Positions 30,972 through 39,890 of a stretch of 64,000 nucleotides of DNA are shown in pieces. The notes beneath the pieces are model-generated. The model saw only the letters and a program-made list of their open reading frames with translations. It had not been told where the DNA came from and made no database searches. This stretch comes from Limnobaculum eriocheiris (lineage in GTDB: Bacteria; Pseudomonadota; Gammaproteobacteria; Enterobacterales; Enterobacteriaceae). Numbering within the stretch: the stretch's first letter is position 1; the number at the start of each line of letters is the position of its first letter. The translations under genes and the position numbers were made by a program. The stretch is taken from NCBI RefSeq assembly GCF_021010575.1, contig NZ_JAJNAG010000015.1, positions 1 to 64,000 on the forward strand, read 5' to 3'.

Positions 30972-31544
30972 TTATTTAGCCCAACGGTTAAGATTATGCG
31001 GCTGGTATTGATCAAATTGGTTAAGCAATTCATGGGCTGAATCGCTGATTAGCAATGTATTCAGGTAACTTTGACGCACAAAACCTTCATCAGCCACATG
31101 TTGCAGGAACTGGCTCATTGGAGAGTAGAAGTTTTGAATGTTTAACAGGCCAACCGGATTAGTGTGGTAGCCAATCTGGCTCCAGGTCCACACTTCAAAC
31201 AGCTCCTCAAGAGTACCAATACCGCCCGGCAGGGCGATAAAACCGTCCGCCAGTTCACTCATACGCGCTTTACGAATATGCATGTCAGGAACAACTTCCA
31301 GATCGGTAATGCCGTGGTGTGCCGTTTCTGCTTCAACTAAACGTTCAGGAATGACGCCGGTAACCTGACCGCCAGCATCTAATACCGCATTGGCCAGAAT
31401 GCCCATCAATCCTTTATTACCACCACCATAGATCAAACGACGACCTTGTTCAGCAATTGCGATTCCCAACTGTTGTGCCGCTTCGGCATAGGCAGGATTA
31501 TTTCCGGTGCTGGCACCACAATAAACACATATATTCTTACGCAT
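30972..31544 (-). CDS. LOG-family protein (cytokinin riboside 5'-monophosphate phosphoribohydrolase type)
   Basis: The 190-residue protein has the Rossmann-like LOG fold: an N-terminal ICVYCGASTGNNPAYAEAA, then YGGGNKGLMG and the signature PGGIGTLEELFEVWTW, where Gly and Glu residues bind and cleave nucleoside monophosphates at the N-glycosidic bond. Plant LOG enzymes release cytokinins; in bacteria the role is usually purine nucleotide turnover and is often unknown. It is a member of the short family (TIGR00730), distinct from the longer PpnN/YgdH of E. coli. It stands alone between xthA and the tRNA gene, at a change of gene order relative to E. coli. Confidence 0.88.
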   Translation of the reverse strand: MRKNICVYCGASTGNNPAYAEAAQQLGIAIAEQGRRLIYGGGNKGLMGILANAVLDAGGQVTGVIPERLVEAETAHHGITDLEVVPDMHIRKARMSELADGFIALPGGIGTLEELFEVWTWSQIGYHTNPVGLLNIQNFYSPMSQFLQHVADEGFVRQSYLNTLLISDSAHELLNQFDQYQPHNLNRWAK

Positions 31545-31644
31545 GAGACACCCTGATAAATTAAAACAAGGGGCTTGTATAGCCTATTTAGGGCAACGCT
31601 TCAAGGCAGAGATGAAAATTATTGTTAAAAGGAAGGGGAATAAA

Positions 31645-31729
<85 letters not shown>

Positions 31730-31771
31730 ATAGGATATATATTGGCTCTGCCATAAATGACAGGGACGCGC

Positions 31772-31799
31772 ATCATATCAGAAGCTTCAGCCGTGTAAA
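31772..31799 (-). promoter_or_regulatory. tRNA-Tyr promoter with stringent discriminator
   Basis: Minus-strand TTTACA (31799-31794), 16 bases, TATGAT (31777-31772), then a GCGCGTCCC discriminator. This is nearly the same as E. coli tyrT as I recall it, and the G+C-rich discriminator fits ppGpp control of stable RNA. The 5' leader is about 36 bases. Confidence 0.85.
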
Positions 31800-31915
31800 G
31801 CCTTGATGTGGAAATAATGATTGTTTGTTGTTTTTTCCAGCATGGAATGCTGATTATTCGAACTTCATGGAAAGACGGTGTATTGGCACCGTCTTTGGTA
31901 TGATTGAAAAAACGC

Positions 31916-32749
31916 TTAAAGAATAACGGTTCTGTTACCGTAAACAAAAACTCGTTGTCCCAGAACACGGTATAACCCGTGACTCAACACATTTTTTTCA
32001 ACATCTCGCCCTGCGCGCATCATATCTTCCGCGCTGTAAGTGTGATCCACATGAATAACATCCTGCATGATAATTGGCCCTTCGTCTAAATTATCGTTAA
32101 CGAAGTGGGCGGTAGCACCAATAATCTTAACGCCACGTTCGTAAGCCTGATGGTATGGACGTGCACCAATAAAAGCTGGCAGGAATGAGTGATGAATATT
32201 AATAATACGGTTTGGATAATGGCGAACAAAATCAGGCGTCAGAATACGCATATATTTAGCCAGAACGACATAGTCCGGATTAATACTATCGATCATCTCA
32301 ACGACTTGTTTATCATGTTCTTCACGCGTTAGCCCTTCATGACTAAGTAAATGGAAGGGGATATCAAAGCGCTCAACCAGCGTGCGTAAGGTATCGTGGT
32401 TACCAATAACGGCAGCAATTTCTACCTCAAGCCCGCCATATACACTTTTCATTAAAAGGTCGCCCAGACAGTGGGCCTCTTTGGTCACCAGAATAACGAT
32501 CTTTTGTCTTCCTGCCTCGTTCAGTTCACGGACAGAACCTTCCGGTAATGCATCATCAAGATCGGCCAGTAAAGTTTCATCATTGAAGAACCCTTCCAGT
32601 TCGGTACGCATAAAAAAGCGCCCGGTACGGTGATCAACAAACTCATTATTCTGAACAATATTCAGTTGATGCTTGTAGCAGATGTTAGTTATTTTTGCGA
32701 TTAGGCCTTTAGCATCAGGGCAAATAGTACGAAGTATTTTTCTTTGCAT
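31916..32749 (-). CDS. purU: Formyltetrahydrofolate deformylase
   Basis: PurU hydrolyses 10-formyl-THF to THF and formate, which feeds PurT and balances one-carbon pools. The 277-residue protein has an N-terminal ACT-type regulatory domain (RTICPDAKGLIAKITN; glycine/methionine sensing in E. coli) and a C-terminal formyltransferase-fold catalytic domain. The catalytic triad residues lie in NIHHSFLPAF (Asn and His) and NDNLDEGPII (Asp). The length is that of the E. coli enzyme (280). It lies upstream of tRNA-Tyr on the same strand, as in E. coli. Confidence 0.95.
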   Translation of the reverse strand: MQRKILRTICPDAKGLIAKITNICYKHQLNIVQNNEFVDHRTGRFFMRTELEGFFNDETLLADLDDALPEGSVRELNEAGRQKIVILVTKEAHCLGDLLMKSVYGGLEVEIAAVIGNHDTLRTLVERFDIPFHLLSHEGLTREEHDKQVVEMIDSINPDYVVLAKYMRILTPDFVRHYPNRIINIHHSFLPAFIGARPYHQAYERGVKIIGATAHFVNDNLDEGPIIMQDVIHVDHTYSAEDMMRAGRDVEKNVLSHGLYRVLGQRVFVYGNRTVIL

Positions 32750-32831
32750 GCGAACTTAACCTTTTGATGTGTTTGCTATTGTTATCATTATGGGTAAACC
32801 GTTATTGAGCATAACGGAGAGTGTTATTCCA

Positions 32832-33290
32832 TTATTTCCCACAACATTTTTTATATTTTTTCATTGAACCACAAGAGCATAGCTCATTACGACCAACCTG
32901 AGGTTTAATGCCTGAAGTATAATACCAGTTTCCATGCAGTTTGATAAAATGAGAACGCTCATGAAGGGCACGTTGTTGCTGTGTCTGACCATCAATATAT
33001 TTAGCAACAAACTCAACATAGCTTTCATTACCATGCTCTGTGGCTGCAACAACGGTTAATCCAAGCCATTGGGTATGCTCAAAACTGTGAGTAATGGATT
33101 CAGCCAGATCTGGCAATCGAAAATCAGGGTGCCAGGTTGCAACCAAATATTCGACATCATGGCTGACATAAGCGCTATAGCGTGACTTCATTAGCTCAAG
33201 TGCAGTTGAAGCAATGCTCTGACCAGAAATCAATGGGTGGCAGCATACAGAAAACTCCTTTAAGCTACCGCATGGACATAGTTTGAACAA
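32832..33290 (-). CDS. ychJ: SEC-C motif protein YchJ (UPF0225)
   Basis: YchJ is a small conserved protein of unknown function. The 152-residue sequence carries a SEC-C-like zinc motif at each end: CPCGSLKEFSVCC at the N-terminus and CSCGSMKKYKKCC at the C-terminus. The NTF2-like central domain contains ELMKSRYSAYV and HERSHF. Two zinc knobs suggest binding to a protein or nucleic-acid partner, but nothing here shows which. It lies upstream of purU and divergent from rssB; the E. coli neighbours are the same except that rssA is missing. Confidence 0.92.
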   Translation of the reverse strand: MFKLCPCGSLKEFSVCCHPLISGQSIASTALELMKSRYSAYVSHDVEYLVATWHPDFRLPDLAESITHSFEHTQWLGLTVVAATEHGNESYVEFVAKYIDGQTQQQRALHERSHFIKLHGNWYYTSGIKPQVGRNELCSCGSMKKYKKCCGK

Positions 33291-33432
33291 TATAAGCTCC
33301 GATATACTGATAACACATTTTAGTTAGTTAGCGTTGTGGCAAGATAAATTAACAAGAATAAATCACACTTTTACAGGCACAAGTGCCAAATTTGAACCAA
33401 AATATAATAAACAGAAAGCATGGAAGTTTACA

Positions 33433-34443
33433 ATGACACCCCCTTTAGCCAATAAACATATACTCCTTGTTGAAGATGATGCGGTATTCCGTTCAATGCT
33501 GGCGGGATATCTAACCTCATTAGGCGCAATAATTGGCAAAGCTGAAGACGGCGAGCAAGCGTTGATCTATGTCGATCAGTTTCAGCCAGAATTGATGATT
33601 TGCGATTTGAATATGCCAAATATGGATGGTATAACGCTGGTCGATCGTTTACGTCATCAGGGTTGCCAGATCCCAGTGATTGTTATTTCAGCAACAGAAA
33701 AAATTACTGACGTTGATAAGATGCTACGTCTTGGGGTTCAGGATGTTCTGCTTAAACCTATTACTGATTTGAATCATCTGCGTGATGCATTATTGTCCAG
33801 TTTTTACCCCTATTTGTTCTCATCTCCCGCCAGTGAAGAGCTAACCATGCTGGCTGACTGGACCGAACTGAGCGAAAAGCCTCAGGAGGCTGTGCAGTTG
33901 CTTAAACAGCTCCAACCTCCAGCACAGCAGACAGTCGCCGGTTGTAAAATTAATTATCGCCAACTGACGTTAGCCGAGAAACCGGGAATTGTGTTTGATA
34001 TTGCCGCGTTATCTGAAAATGATTTTGCTTTTTATTGCCTCGATATTTCACGGGCAGAAAATAAAGGTGTATTGGCAGCATTAATGTTACGAGCTCTGTT
34101 TAATAACTTATTACAGGAACATTTAGCTGAGCAAAATGAAGCATTGCCGCAGATGTCGACTATTTTAAACCGCATCAATCAATTGTTACATCAGTCTTAT
34201 CTGGAAGGGCAGTTTCCTTTTCTGGCTGGTTATTATCATGTAGCAAAACAGAAGCTATTGGTGGTTTCAGCCGGGCTGCATGTCAATATTGAGGCTAACG
34301 AACGTAAATATGAGTTAGATGACAGTGTTCCTATGGGAACATTACAGACCCTATATCCCAGCCAGACCAGTTTGGTTGCGGATCGCTGGGTGTGTCATAT
34401 CAAAGGAAACGGTGGACGTTTGCAACTGAGCGCAACGCTTTAG
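33433..34443 (+). CDS. rssB: RpoS adaptor/response regulator RssB
   Basis: RssB binds sigma-S and delivers it to ClpXP for degradation in growing cells. The frame is open 33 codons upstream, but the family start MTxPLxxKxILxVEDD is at 33433 with GGAAG before it; this gives 336 residues. The N-terminal receiver domain has the phosphorylated Asp in LMICDLNMP (near residue 58) and the Lys in DVLLKP. The C-terminal domain is an inactive PP2C-like fold (FDIAALSENDFAFYCLD). RssA, normally upstream, is absent. galU follows with its own upstream region. Confidence 0.93.
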   Translation: MTPPLANKHILLVEDDAVFRSMLAGYLTSLGAIIGKAEDGEQALIYVDQFQPELMICDLNMPNMDGITLVDRLRHQGCQIPVIVISATEKITDVDKMLRLGVQDVLLKPITDLNHLRDALLSSFYPYLFSSPASEELTMLADWTELSEKPQEAVQLLKQLQPPAQQTVAGCKINYRQLTLAEKPGIVFDIAALSENDFAFYCLDISRAENKGVLAALMLRALFNNLLQEHLAEQNEALPQMSTILNRINQLLHQSYLEGQFPFLAGYYHVAKQKLLVVSAGLHVNIEANERKYELDDSVPMGTLQTLYPSQTSLVADRWVCHIKGNGGRLQLSATL

Positions 34444-34678
34444 CCGGCTGATAGGCAATTTGTTATCTGATTTGATTCATGAATGATATCGGAGAATGGA
34501 CGCTTAGCTGATATACTCTCACCATAATTTGCTCAGGATAGTGAGCCTTAGAAATGTCAGATTTACGGCATGTCTAAAGTTTAATCTAATCCATTAATGA
34601 GCAATGACTAATTCAATATTAACTAACGAAATATCGTATTAAGTGACGATATTTTTTTGAATAGTGAGAGCATAATTT

Positions 34679-35596
34679 ATGTCAGCTATACAGTCTAAAG
34701 TAAAAAAGGCAATTATTCCGGTTGCAGGACTGGGAACCCGTATGTTGCCAGCAACCAAAGCAATCCCCAAAGAAATGCTCCCTCTGGTGGACAAACCACT
34801 TATTCAATATGTAGTCAATGAGTGTATTGCTGCAGGTATTAACCATATTGTGTTGGTTACCCACTCATCTAAAAATTCCATAGAAAACCACTTTGATACC
34901 AGCTTTGAGCTTGAAGCTATTTTAGAGCGCCGGGTTAAGCGCCAGCTATTGAATGAAGTTCAATCCATATGCCCCAGCAATGTAACCATTATGCATGTTC
35001 GTCAGGGGCTGGCTAAAGGTTTAGGGCATGCCATTATGTGTGCTAACCCACTTATTGGTGACGAACCTTTTGCGGTGGTGTTACCGGATGTCATTATTGA
35101 TGAATATGAGTCCAATCTTACAAAAGATAATCTTAGCGAGATGCTAAATCGTTATGAGACAACGAGCCACAGCCAGATTATGGTTGAACCTGTTCCCATT
35201 AACGAGGTCAGTGATTATGGTATTGTTGACTGTAACGGCTATGGGCTTACGGCGGGTGAAAGTGCGCCAATCGTTAAAGTAGTCGAAAAGCCAAGTGTTA
35301 CTGAAGCACCTTCTAATCTGTCAATTGTTGGGCGTTACGTACTGTCTGCTGATATTTGGCCACTACTATCCCGCATTCCACCAGGTGCAGGTGATGAGAT
35401 CCAGTTAACAGATGCCATTGCACTATTAATGGAGTCTGAGCCTGTTGATGCCTATCATATCCGAGGCCGCAGCCACGATTGTGGTAACAAAATGGGATAT
35501 ATGCAGGCATTTGTTGAGTATGGTTTGCGTCATGCGAACCTGGGGGCCGAGTTTGGCTCATGGCTGCAACAGCTTCAGTTTCTTGCTAAAGGTTAA
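34679..35596 (+). CDS. galU: UTP-glucose-1-phosphate uridylyltransferase
   Basis: GalU makes UDP-glucose from glucose-1-phosphate and UTP for LPS, capsule, trehalose and periplasmic glucans. The 305-residue protein has the nucleotide-binding [20 protein letters not shown] signature, the PDVIID segment, and VEKP further on. It is slightly longer than E. coli GalU (302). Because ugd follows after 23 bases and an epimerase comes next, it acts here as the first enzyme of a UDP-uronate operon, which is not the E. coli arrangement. GalU is preferred over its GalF paralogue because the catalytic motifs are intact. Confidence 0.94.
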   Translation: MSAIQSKVKKAIIPVAGLGTRMLPATKAIPKEMLPLVDKPLIQYVVNECIAAGINHIVLVTHSSKNSIENHFDTSFELEAILERRVKRQLLNEVQSICPSNVTIMHVRQGLAKGLGHAIMCANPLIGDEPFAVVLPDVIIDEYESNLTKDNLSEMLNRYETTSHSQIMVEPVPINEVSDYGIVDCNGYGLTAGESAPIVKVVEKPSVTEAPSNLSIVGRYVLSADIWPLLSRIPPGAGDEIQLTDAIALLMESEPVDAYHIRGRSHDCGNKMGYMQAFVEYGLRHANLGAEFGSWLQQLQFLAKG

Positions 35597-35619
35597 TAAC
35601 TCTATTTGGACAATAAAAG

Positions 35620-36963
35620 ATGAAAGTCACAGTTTTTGGTATTGGTTATGTAGGATTAGTGCAGGCTGCCGTACTGGCAGAGGTCGGTCATGATGTTATG
35701 TGTATCGATGTTGACGAAACGAAAGTAGCCAATCTTAAGAAAGGTGTTATTCCTATCTTTGAACCCGGGTTAACACCGCTGGTAAAAGAGAATTATGAAG
35801 CAGGGCGCTTAACTTTTACCACCGATGCTAAAGCAGGGGTGGCCCACGGTGAAATCCAGTTTATTGCGGTTGGTACACCTCCAGATGAAGATGGTTCTGC
35901 GGATTTAAAATATGTTACTGCGGTAGCTCGTACAATTGCAGAACATATGACCAGTTATAAAGTGATTATTGATAAATCGACCGTACCGGTAGGTACGGCA
36001 GATAAAGTTAAATCGGTAGTGATGGAAACGCTTGCTCGTCGCCAGGCTAATTTGCCATTTGATGTGGTTTCAAATCCGGAGTTTCTTAAAGAAGGCGCGG
36101 CTGTATCCGACTGTATGAAACCTGAGCGTATTGTTATTGGTACCGATAATAATCAAGTACTGGACTTAATGCGTGAGTTATATGGTCCATTTAACCGTAA
36201 TCACGACAGAATGGTGATTATGGATATTCGCAGTGCTGAGCTAACAAAGTATGCGGCTAACTGTATGCTGGCTACAAAAATCAGCTTTATGAACGAAATG
36301 TCTAACCTGGCTGAGTTGCTGGGTGCTGATATAGAAAAAGTTCGGCAGGGTATTGGTTCTGACCCACGTATTGGTTATCACTTTATTTATCCCGGCTGTG
36401 GTTATGGTGGTTCCTGTTTTCCTAAAGATGTGCAGGCGCTTATTCGTACTTCGGAGCATATTGGCTATCAACCTGTATTATTACAGGCGGTTGAAGCTGT
36501 TAATACGAAGCAAAAACATAAACTTTTCAGCTTCATTCAGCGCCATTTTAATGGCGACTTAAAAGGGCGTACTTTTGCACTTTGGGGGCTCTCTTTTAAG
36601 CCTAATACCGATGATATGCGTGAGTCATCAAGTCGGGTATTAATGGAATCATTGTGGGAAGCGGGGGCTAAAGTTCAGGCATTCGATCCGGAAGCAATGG
36701 AAGAGACTCAGCGTATTTATGGTACTCGTTCCGATCTGACATTAATGGGTATTAAAGAGGCTGCACTACAGGGCGCTGATGCTTTAATTATTTGCACCGA
36801 ATGGCAAAATTTCCGTGCTCCGGACTTTGATCTGATCAAAGCGACATTGAAGCATGCTGTAATATTTGATGGGCGTAATCTTTACGAGCCAGAACGCATG
36901 GCCCAAAGAGGATTTACCTACTACGGTATTGGCCGTGGCGCTTCGGTTAATCCAGTTATTTGA
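35620..36963 (+). CDS. ugd: UDP-glucose 6-dehydrogenase
   Basis: Ugd oxidises UDP-glucose twice with NAD+ to UDP-glucuronate. The 447-residue protein begins [20 protein letters not shown], the NAD Rossmann motif, and carries the thioester Cys in [16 protein letters not shown], the Lys in [15 protein letters not shown], and the C-terminal UDP-binding domain. It belongs to the long (approximately 450-residue) group rather than the 388-residue E. coli type. The gap to galU is 23 bases and the stop lies 8 bases before the epimerase start, indicating one operon. Confidence 0.96.
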   Translation: MKVTVFGIGYVGLVQAAVLAEVGHDVMCIDVDETKVANLKKGVIPIFEPGLTPLVKENYEAGRLTFTTDAKAGVAHGEIQFIAVGTPPDEDGSADLKYVTAVARTIAEHMTSYKVIIDKSTVPVGTADKVKSVVMETLARRQANLPFDVVSNPEFLKEGAAVSDCMKPERIVIGTDNNQVLDLMRELYGPFNRNHDRMVIMDIRSAELTKYAANCMLATKISFMNEMSNLAELLGADIEKVRQGIGSDPRIGYHFIYPGCGYGGSCFPKDVQALIRTSEHIGYQPVLLQAVEAVNTKQKHKLFSFIQRHFNGDLKGRTFALWGLSFKPNTDDMRESSSRVLMESLWEAGAKVQAFDPEAMEETQRIYGTRSDLTLMGIKEAALQGADALIICTEWQNFRAPDFDLIKATLKHAVIFDGRNLYEPERMAQRGFTYYGIGRGASVNPVI

Positions 36964-36971
36964 GGTTGGAG

Positions 36972-37976
36972 ATGAAATTTCTTGTTACGGGGGCGGCTGG
37001 GTTTATTGGTTTTCATGTTAGCCAACGGCTATTGGCATTAGGCCATGACGTGGTAGGAATTGATAACCTTAATGATTATTATGATATCAATTTGAAGCTG
37101 GCACGGCTTAAGTTAATTGAAAATCACCCTCAATTTAAATTTTTTAAATTGGAGCTGGTCGATCGGGATAATATCGCCAGGTTATTTGCTGAACAGCATT
37201 TCCAACGCGTTATACATTTAGCGGCTCAGGCAGGGGTACGCTATTCATTAGACAATCCCCATGCTTATGCCGACTCGAATCTGACCGGGCATTTAAATAT
37301 TCTGGAAGGGTGCCGCCGCCATAACATTGAACATTTGCTTTATGCTTCTTCAAGCTCTGTATATGGGTTAAACCGTAAACTGCCTTTTTCTACAGATGAT
37401 AGCGTGGACCATCCAATTTCGCTGTATGCGGCAACAAAGAAAGCGAATGAGCTAATGTCCCATACTTATTCCCATTTGTTTAATCTACCTACTACGGGAT
37501 TGCGTTTTTTTACCGTATATGGCCCCTGGGGGCGACCTGATATGGCATTATTTAAATTTACTAAAGCCATAGTAGAAGGGCGTAGTATTGACGTATATAA
37601 CCACGGTGATATGCGGAGAGATTTTACTTATATTGATGATATTGTCGAATCAATAATTCGTTTGCAAAGTGTCATTCCTGCGGCTAATTCGTCATGGACA
37701 GTAGAAACAGGAACACCGGCAACCAGTTCTGCACCTTATGTCGTTTATAATATAGGTAATAGTTCCCCTGTACGTTTGATGGAGTATATTGAAGCCATTG
37801 AGAAAGCGTTGGGGAAAACTGCGCAAAAAAATCTGTTACCAATGCAACCAGGGGATGTAATGGAAACCAGTGCGGATACTTCTGCATTGTATAACGTTAT
37901 TGGTTTTAAACCCCATACGTCTGTAATTGATGGTGTACAGAAATTTGTTGATTGGTATCGGGAGTTTTACCGATAA
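36972..37976 (+). CDS. UDP-glucuronate 4-epimerase (NAD-dependent SDR epimerase)
   Basis: This extended short-chain dehydrogenase most likely converts UDP-glucuronate to UDP-galacturonate. ATG 36972 is chosen (GAGGTTGGAG upstream, N-terminus [16 protein letters not shown]); TTG 36960 is less likely. Of 334 residues, the first 20 hold the NAD GxxGxxG motif, ASSSSVYG holds the catalytic Ser, and [11 protein letters not shown] the Tyr-x3-Lys pair. [13 protein letters not shown] and [13 protein letters not shown] are hallmarks of the UDP-GlcA 4-epimerase group (LpsL/Uge/GAE). It closes the galU-ugd operon. Galacturonate is used in LPS core or capsule; the receiving glycosyltransferase is not in the window. 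Confidence 0.88.
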   Translation: MKFLVTGAAGFIGFHVSQRLLALGHDVVGIDNLNDYYDINLKLARLKLIENHPQFKFFKLELVDRDNIARLFAEQHFQRVIHLAAQAGVRYSLDNPHAYADSNLTGHLNILEGCRRHNIEHLLYASSSSVYGLNRKLPFSTDDSVDHPISLYAATKKANELMSHTYSHLFNLPTTGLRFFTVYGPWGRPDMALFKFTKAIVEGRSIDVYNHGDMRRDFTYIDDIVESIIRLQSVIPAANSSWTVETGTPATSSAPYVVYNIGNSSPVRLMEYIEAIEKALGKTAQKNLLPMQPGDVMETSADTSALYNVIGFKPHTSVIDGVQKFVDWYREFYR

Positions 37977-38009
37977 CAGCAGATTGGTAATTAGGCATCA
38001 GGCGTTAGG

Positions 38010-38035
38010 AAAAAGGGGACTTAGTTCCTCTTTTT
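38010..38035 (+). terminator. Terminator of the galU-ugd-epimerase operon
   Basis: AAAAAGGGGAC, loop TTA, then GTTCCTCTTTTT lies about 33 bases after the epimerase stop. The stem has one bulge and is followed by a T-rich tail. Confidence 0.7.
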
Positions 38036-38229
38036 ATTTGGCTAGGCTATGGTGAATAACTCAAATTTACTCATCTGATAAAACGATAAAAATGATATAT
38101 TTAAATTGTATTATTTCTATTGTAACTATTAGTTAATTTCAATGACATAAGCTTAAAAAGTAGATTTATATTCATCCAGGATATTGGTGAACTTATATCA
38201 AAATAATAATTAGTTACTGACCTGAAAAA

Positions 38230-38260
38230 AATAAAGCCTCCATAATATGGAGGCTTTATT
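38230..38260. terminator. Terminator after hns (bidirectional)
   Basis: AATAAAGCCTCCAT pairs perfectly with ATGGAGGCTTTATT around a 3-base loop, 18 bases past the hns stop. The A/T ends allow it to work in both directions. Confidence 0.88.
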
Positions 38261-38278
38261 CAAAGGGGAAAGCTTAAA

Positions 38279-38686
38279 TTACATCAGAAAATCGTCCAGA
38301 GATTTACCTTGTTCTTCAATAGCTTTCTTGATAACGGCTGGTGTACGACCCTGGCCAGTCCAGGTTTTTAATTCGCCGTTCTCATCAGTAAACTGATATT
38401 TTGCAGGACGTGCAGCACGCTTAGATTTACCCGTGACTTTAGTTGCAGAAAGAGATTGAAGTAATTCATTTGGGTCAATACCGTCGGCAATCAACATTTC
38501 ACGATATTGTTGTAATTTACGAGTGCGTTCTTGAATTTCAGCCTGATTTGCCTGATCTTCTTCACGGCGCTCTTTGACCACTACTTCCATTTTATCTAAC
38601 ATTTCTTCTAAAGTCTCAAGAGAGCACTCTCTGGCTTGAGCACGCAAAGTACGGATGTTGTTAAGGACTTTTAATGCTTCGCTCAT
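38279..38686 (-). CDS. hns: Nucleoid protein H-NS
   Basis: H-NS binds A+T-rich DNA, oligomerises and silences horizontally acquired genes. The 135-residue protein has the N-terminal helical dimerisation domain ([20 protein letters not shown]), a coiled-coil region with [20 protein letters not shown], a linker, and the C-terminal DNA-binding loop TWTGQGRTP. The ribosome binding site is in GAGAACGATACA. In E. coli tdk lies next to hns; here 1.2 kb without a gene separates hns from adhE. Likely targets in this window include the A+T-rich OpgB-like gene, by inference from base composition alone. Confidence 0.97.
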   Translation of the reverse strand: MSEALKVLNNIRTLRAQARECSLETLEEMLDKMEVVVKERREEDQANQAEIQERTRKLQQYREMLIADGIDPNELLQSLSATKVTGKSKRAARPAKYQFTDENGELKTWTGQGRTPAVIKKAIEEQGKSLDDFLM

Positions 38687-39848
38687 TGTATCGTTCTCAA
38701 ATTAATTATGGATTGAAATTTTGTTTAATAATAAAGCGCTAATTTAAATTCTGCAATAGGGTATTACGTAAATAAAGTTAATTTATTTATAAACGATAGT
38801 CAAATATTGATAATAACTGCCGGTTAATAGGATGGAAAACACATTTTGTGTGGTTATAAAAAAAATCCTGCCATATCTGATTAAAAGCCAGCGAGTAGGT
38901 TTATTTGTCTTACTAAATAGAGGTAATGAGTTATATGTGTTTATTACTGTTCTTATGTGTTAGCTTTTCTTACTATTATCTGCGTAAAGTCCTTCAATAA
39001 CGTGTTGTAAAAAGGGAGTGACAATAATCTACAATACTTTTTGATGGCTATTTTATCTTGCGCAACTACATGCATTATTATTGTTATGTTCTATAACGCT
39101 GGTTTAGCGCACCATATAGCGTAACAATGGAGGCTGATTTTTATATCAAATATATTTATATCGATGAGTGATTTTTATGTTTTGCAAACAAATGATTCAC
39201 CACTAAATCATTATAAACTCAAAAATAATTAGCTGAAAAATAGTCTTCACACAGGTTACAAGCGTTTCATTTGGCACTTTAATAACGAATGAAACCAGAG
39301 TAACAGCCCGACCATAATCAAGGATAATGATAATAAATTCATATAAATATAGAGTGTAATTAACATCACCAATAAGCATGCTGGAATGACTATCCGATTA
39401 ACCATTCCAAACTAATCGTGCGATATCGCTGGTAAAAACGTGTTCATTGTATATCAAAATAGTATCTAATGAATCTGTCTTATGCGTAGGTGTATTTTTA
39501 GCGGATGTATATGTATTAATTAGAATTGAACACGACTGGAGTATGCTGTAGCCATTCGTATACTACTTAATAACAGATAAGCACTTTTTTAATATTATTC
39601 ATGTTCTTTGGGCTATGTATATGCTGTTTAAGCTTTGCTCGTGGGTTGTCCTGCGGGCAGCGTTCAAGGTTAAAATGGTTTTTCCTGATTAGGTATTCTG
39701 GTTTCAGAATGGCTAAGCCAGCAGTTTGGAGCACTTGAGTTGTTCTAAAGGAAGGATAAGAGAAATACCGTTTCTATAGCGTTTAAACGAATTATAAGCA
39801 GTTCTACGCGGATGATTGATATAACGGTGGGTATGTATCAGATATAAA
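38687..39848. other. 1.2-kb gap between hns and adhE
   Basis: No ORF of convincing size or codon usage, tRNA or rRNA is visible. The region is A+T-rich in the hns-proximal two thirds and more mixed from about 39600. E. coli carries tdk (divergent) here; I found no segment resembling thymidine kinase motifs. A possible microprotein (38926-39000) is listed separately, and TGGAATG/CATTCCA (39382-39409) is a small inverted repeat of unknown meaning. The hns promoter and its autoregulatory H-NS sites should lie in the first 200 bases. Confidence 0.6.
38926..39000 (+). CDS. Possible 24- or 21-residue hydrophobic microprotein
   Basis: ATG 38926 or in-frame ATG 38935 begins a short frame that reads MSYMCLLLFLCVSFSYYYLR then KVLQ and stops at 39000. 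The core is one hydrophobic segment followed by Arg and Lys, the pattern of single-pass small membrane proteins. AGAGGT at 38919-38924 is well spaced for ATG 38935 and too close for ATG 38926. I do not recognise the protein. A frame this short can arise by chance, so this is a suggestion only. Confidence 0.25.
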   Translation: MSYMCLLLFLCVSFSYYYLRKVLQ

Positions 39849-39872
39849 AAAGCCGCCTGTTAAGGCGGCTTT
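39849..39872 (-). terminator. Terminator after adhE
   Basis: AAAGCCGCCT and AGGCGGCTTT form a 10-base stem with a 4-base loop, 19 bases beyond the adhE stop. On the minus strand TTTTATATC follows. Confidence 0.85.
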
Positions 39873-39890
39873 GAAGGGGATAACTAAAAG

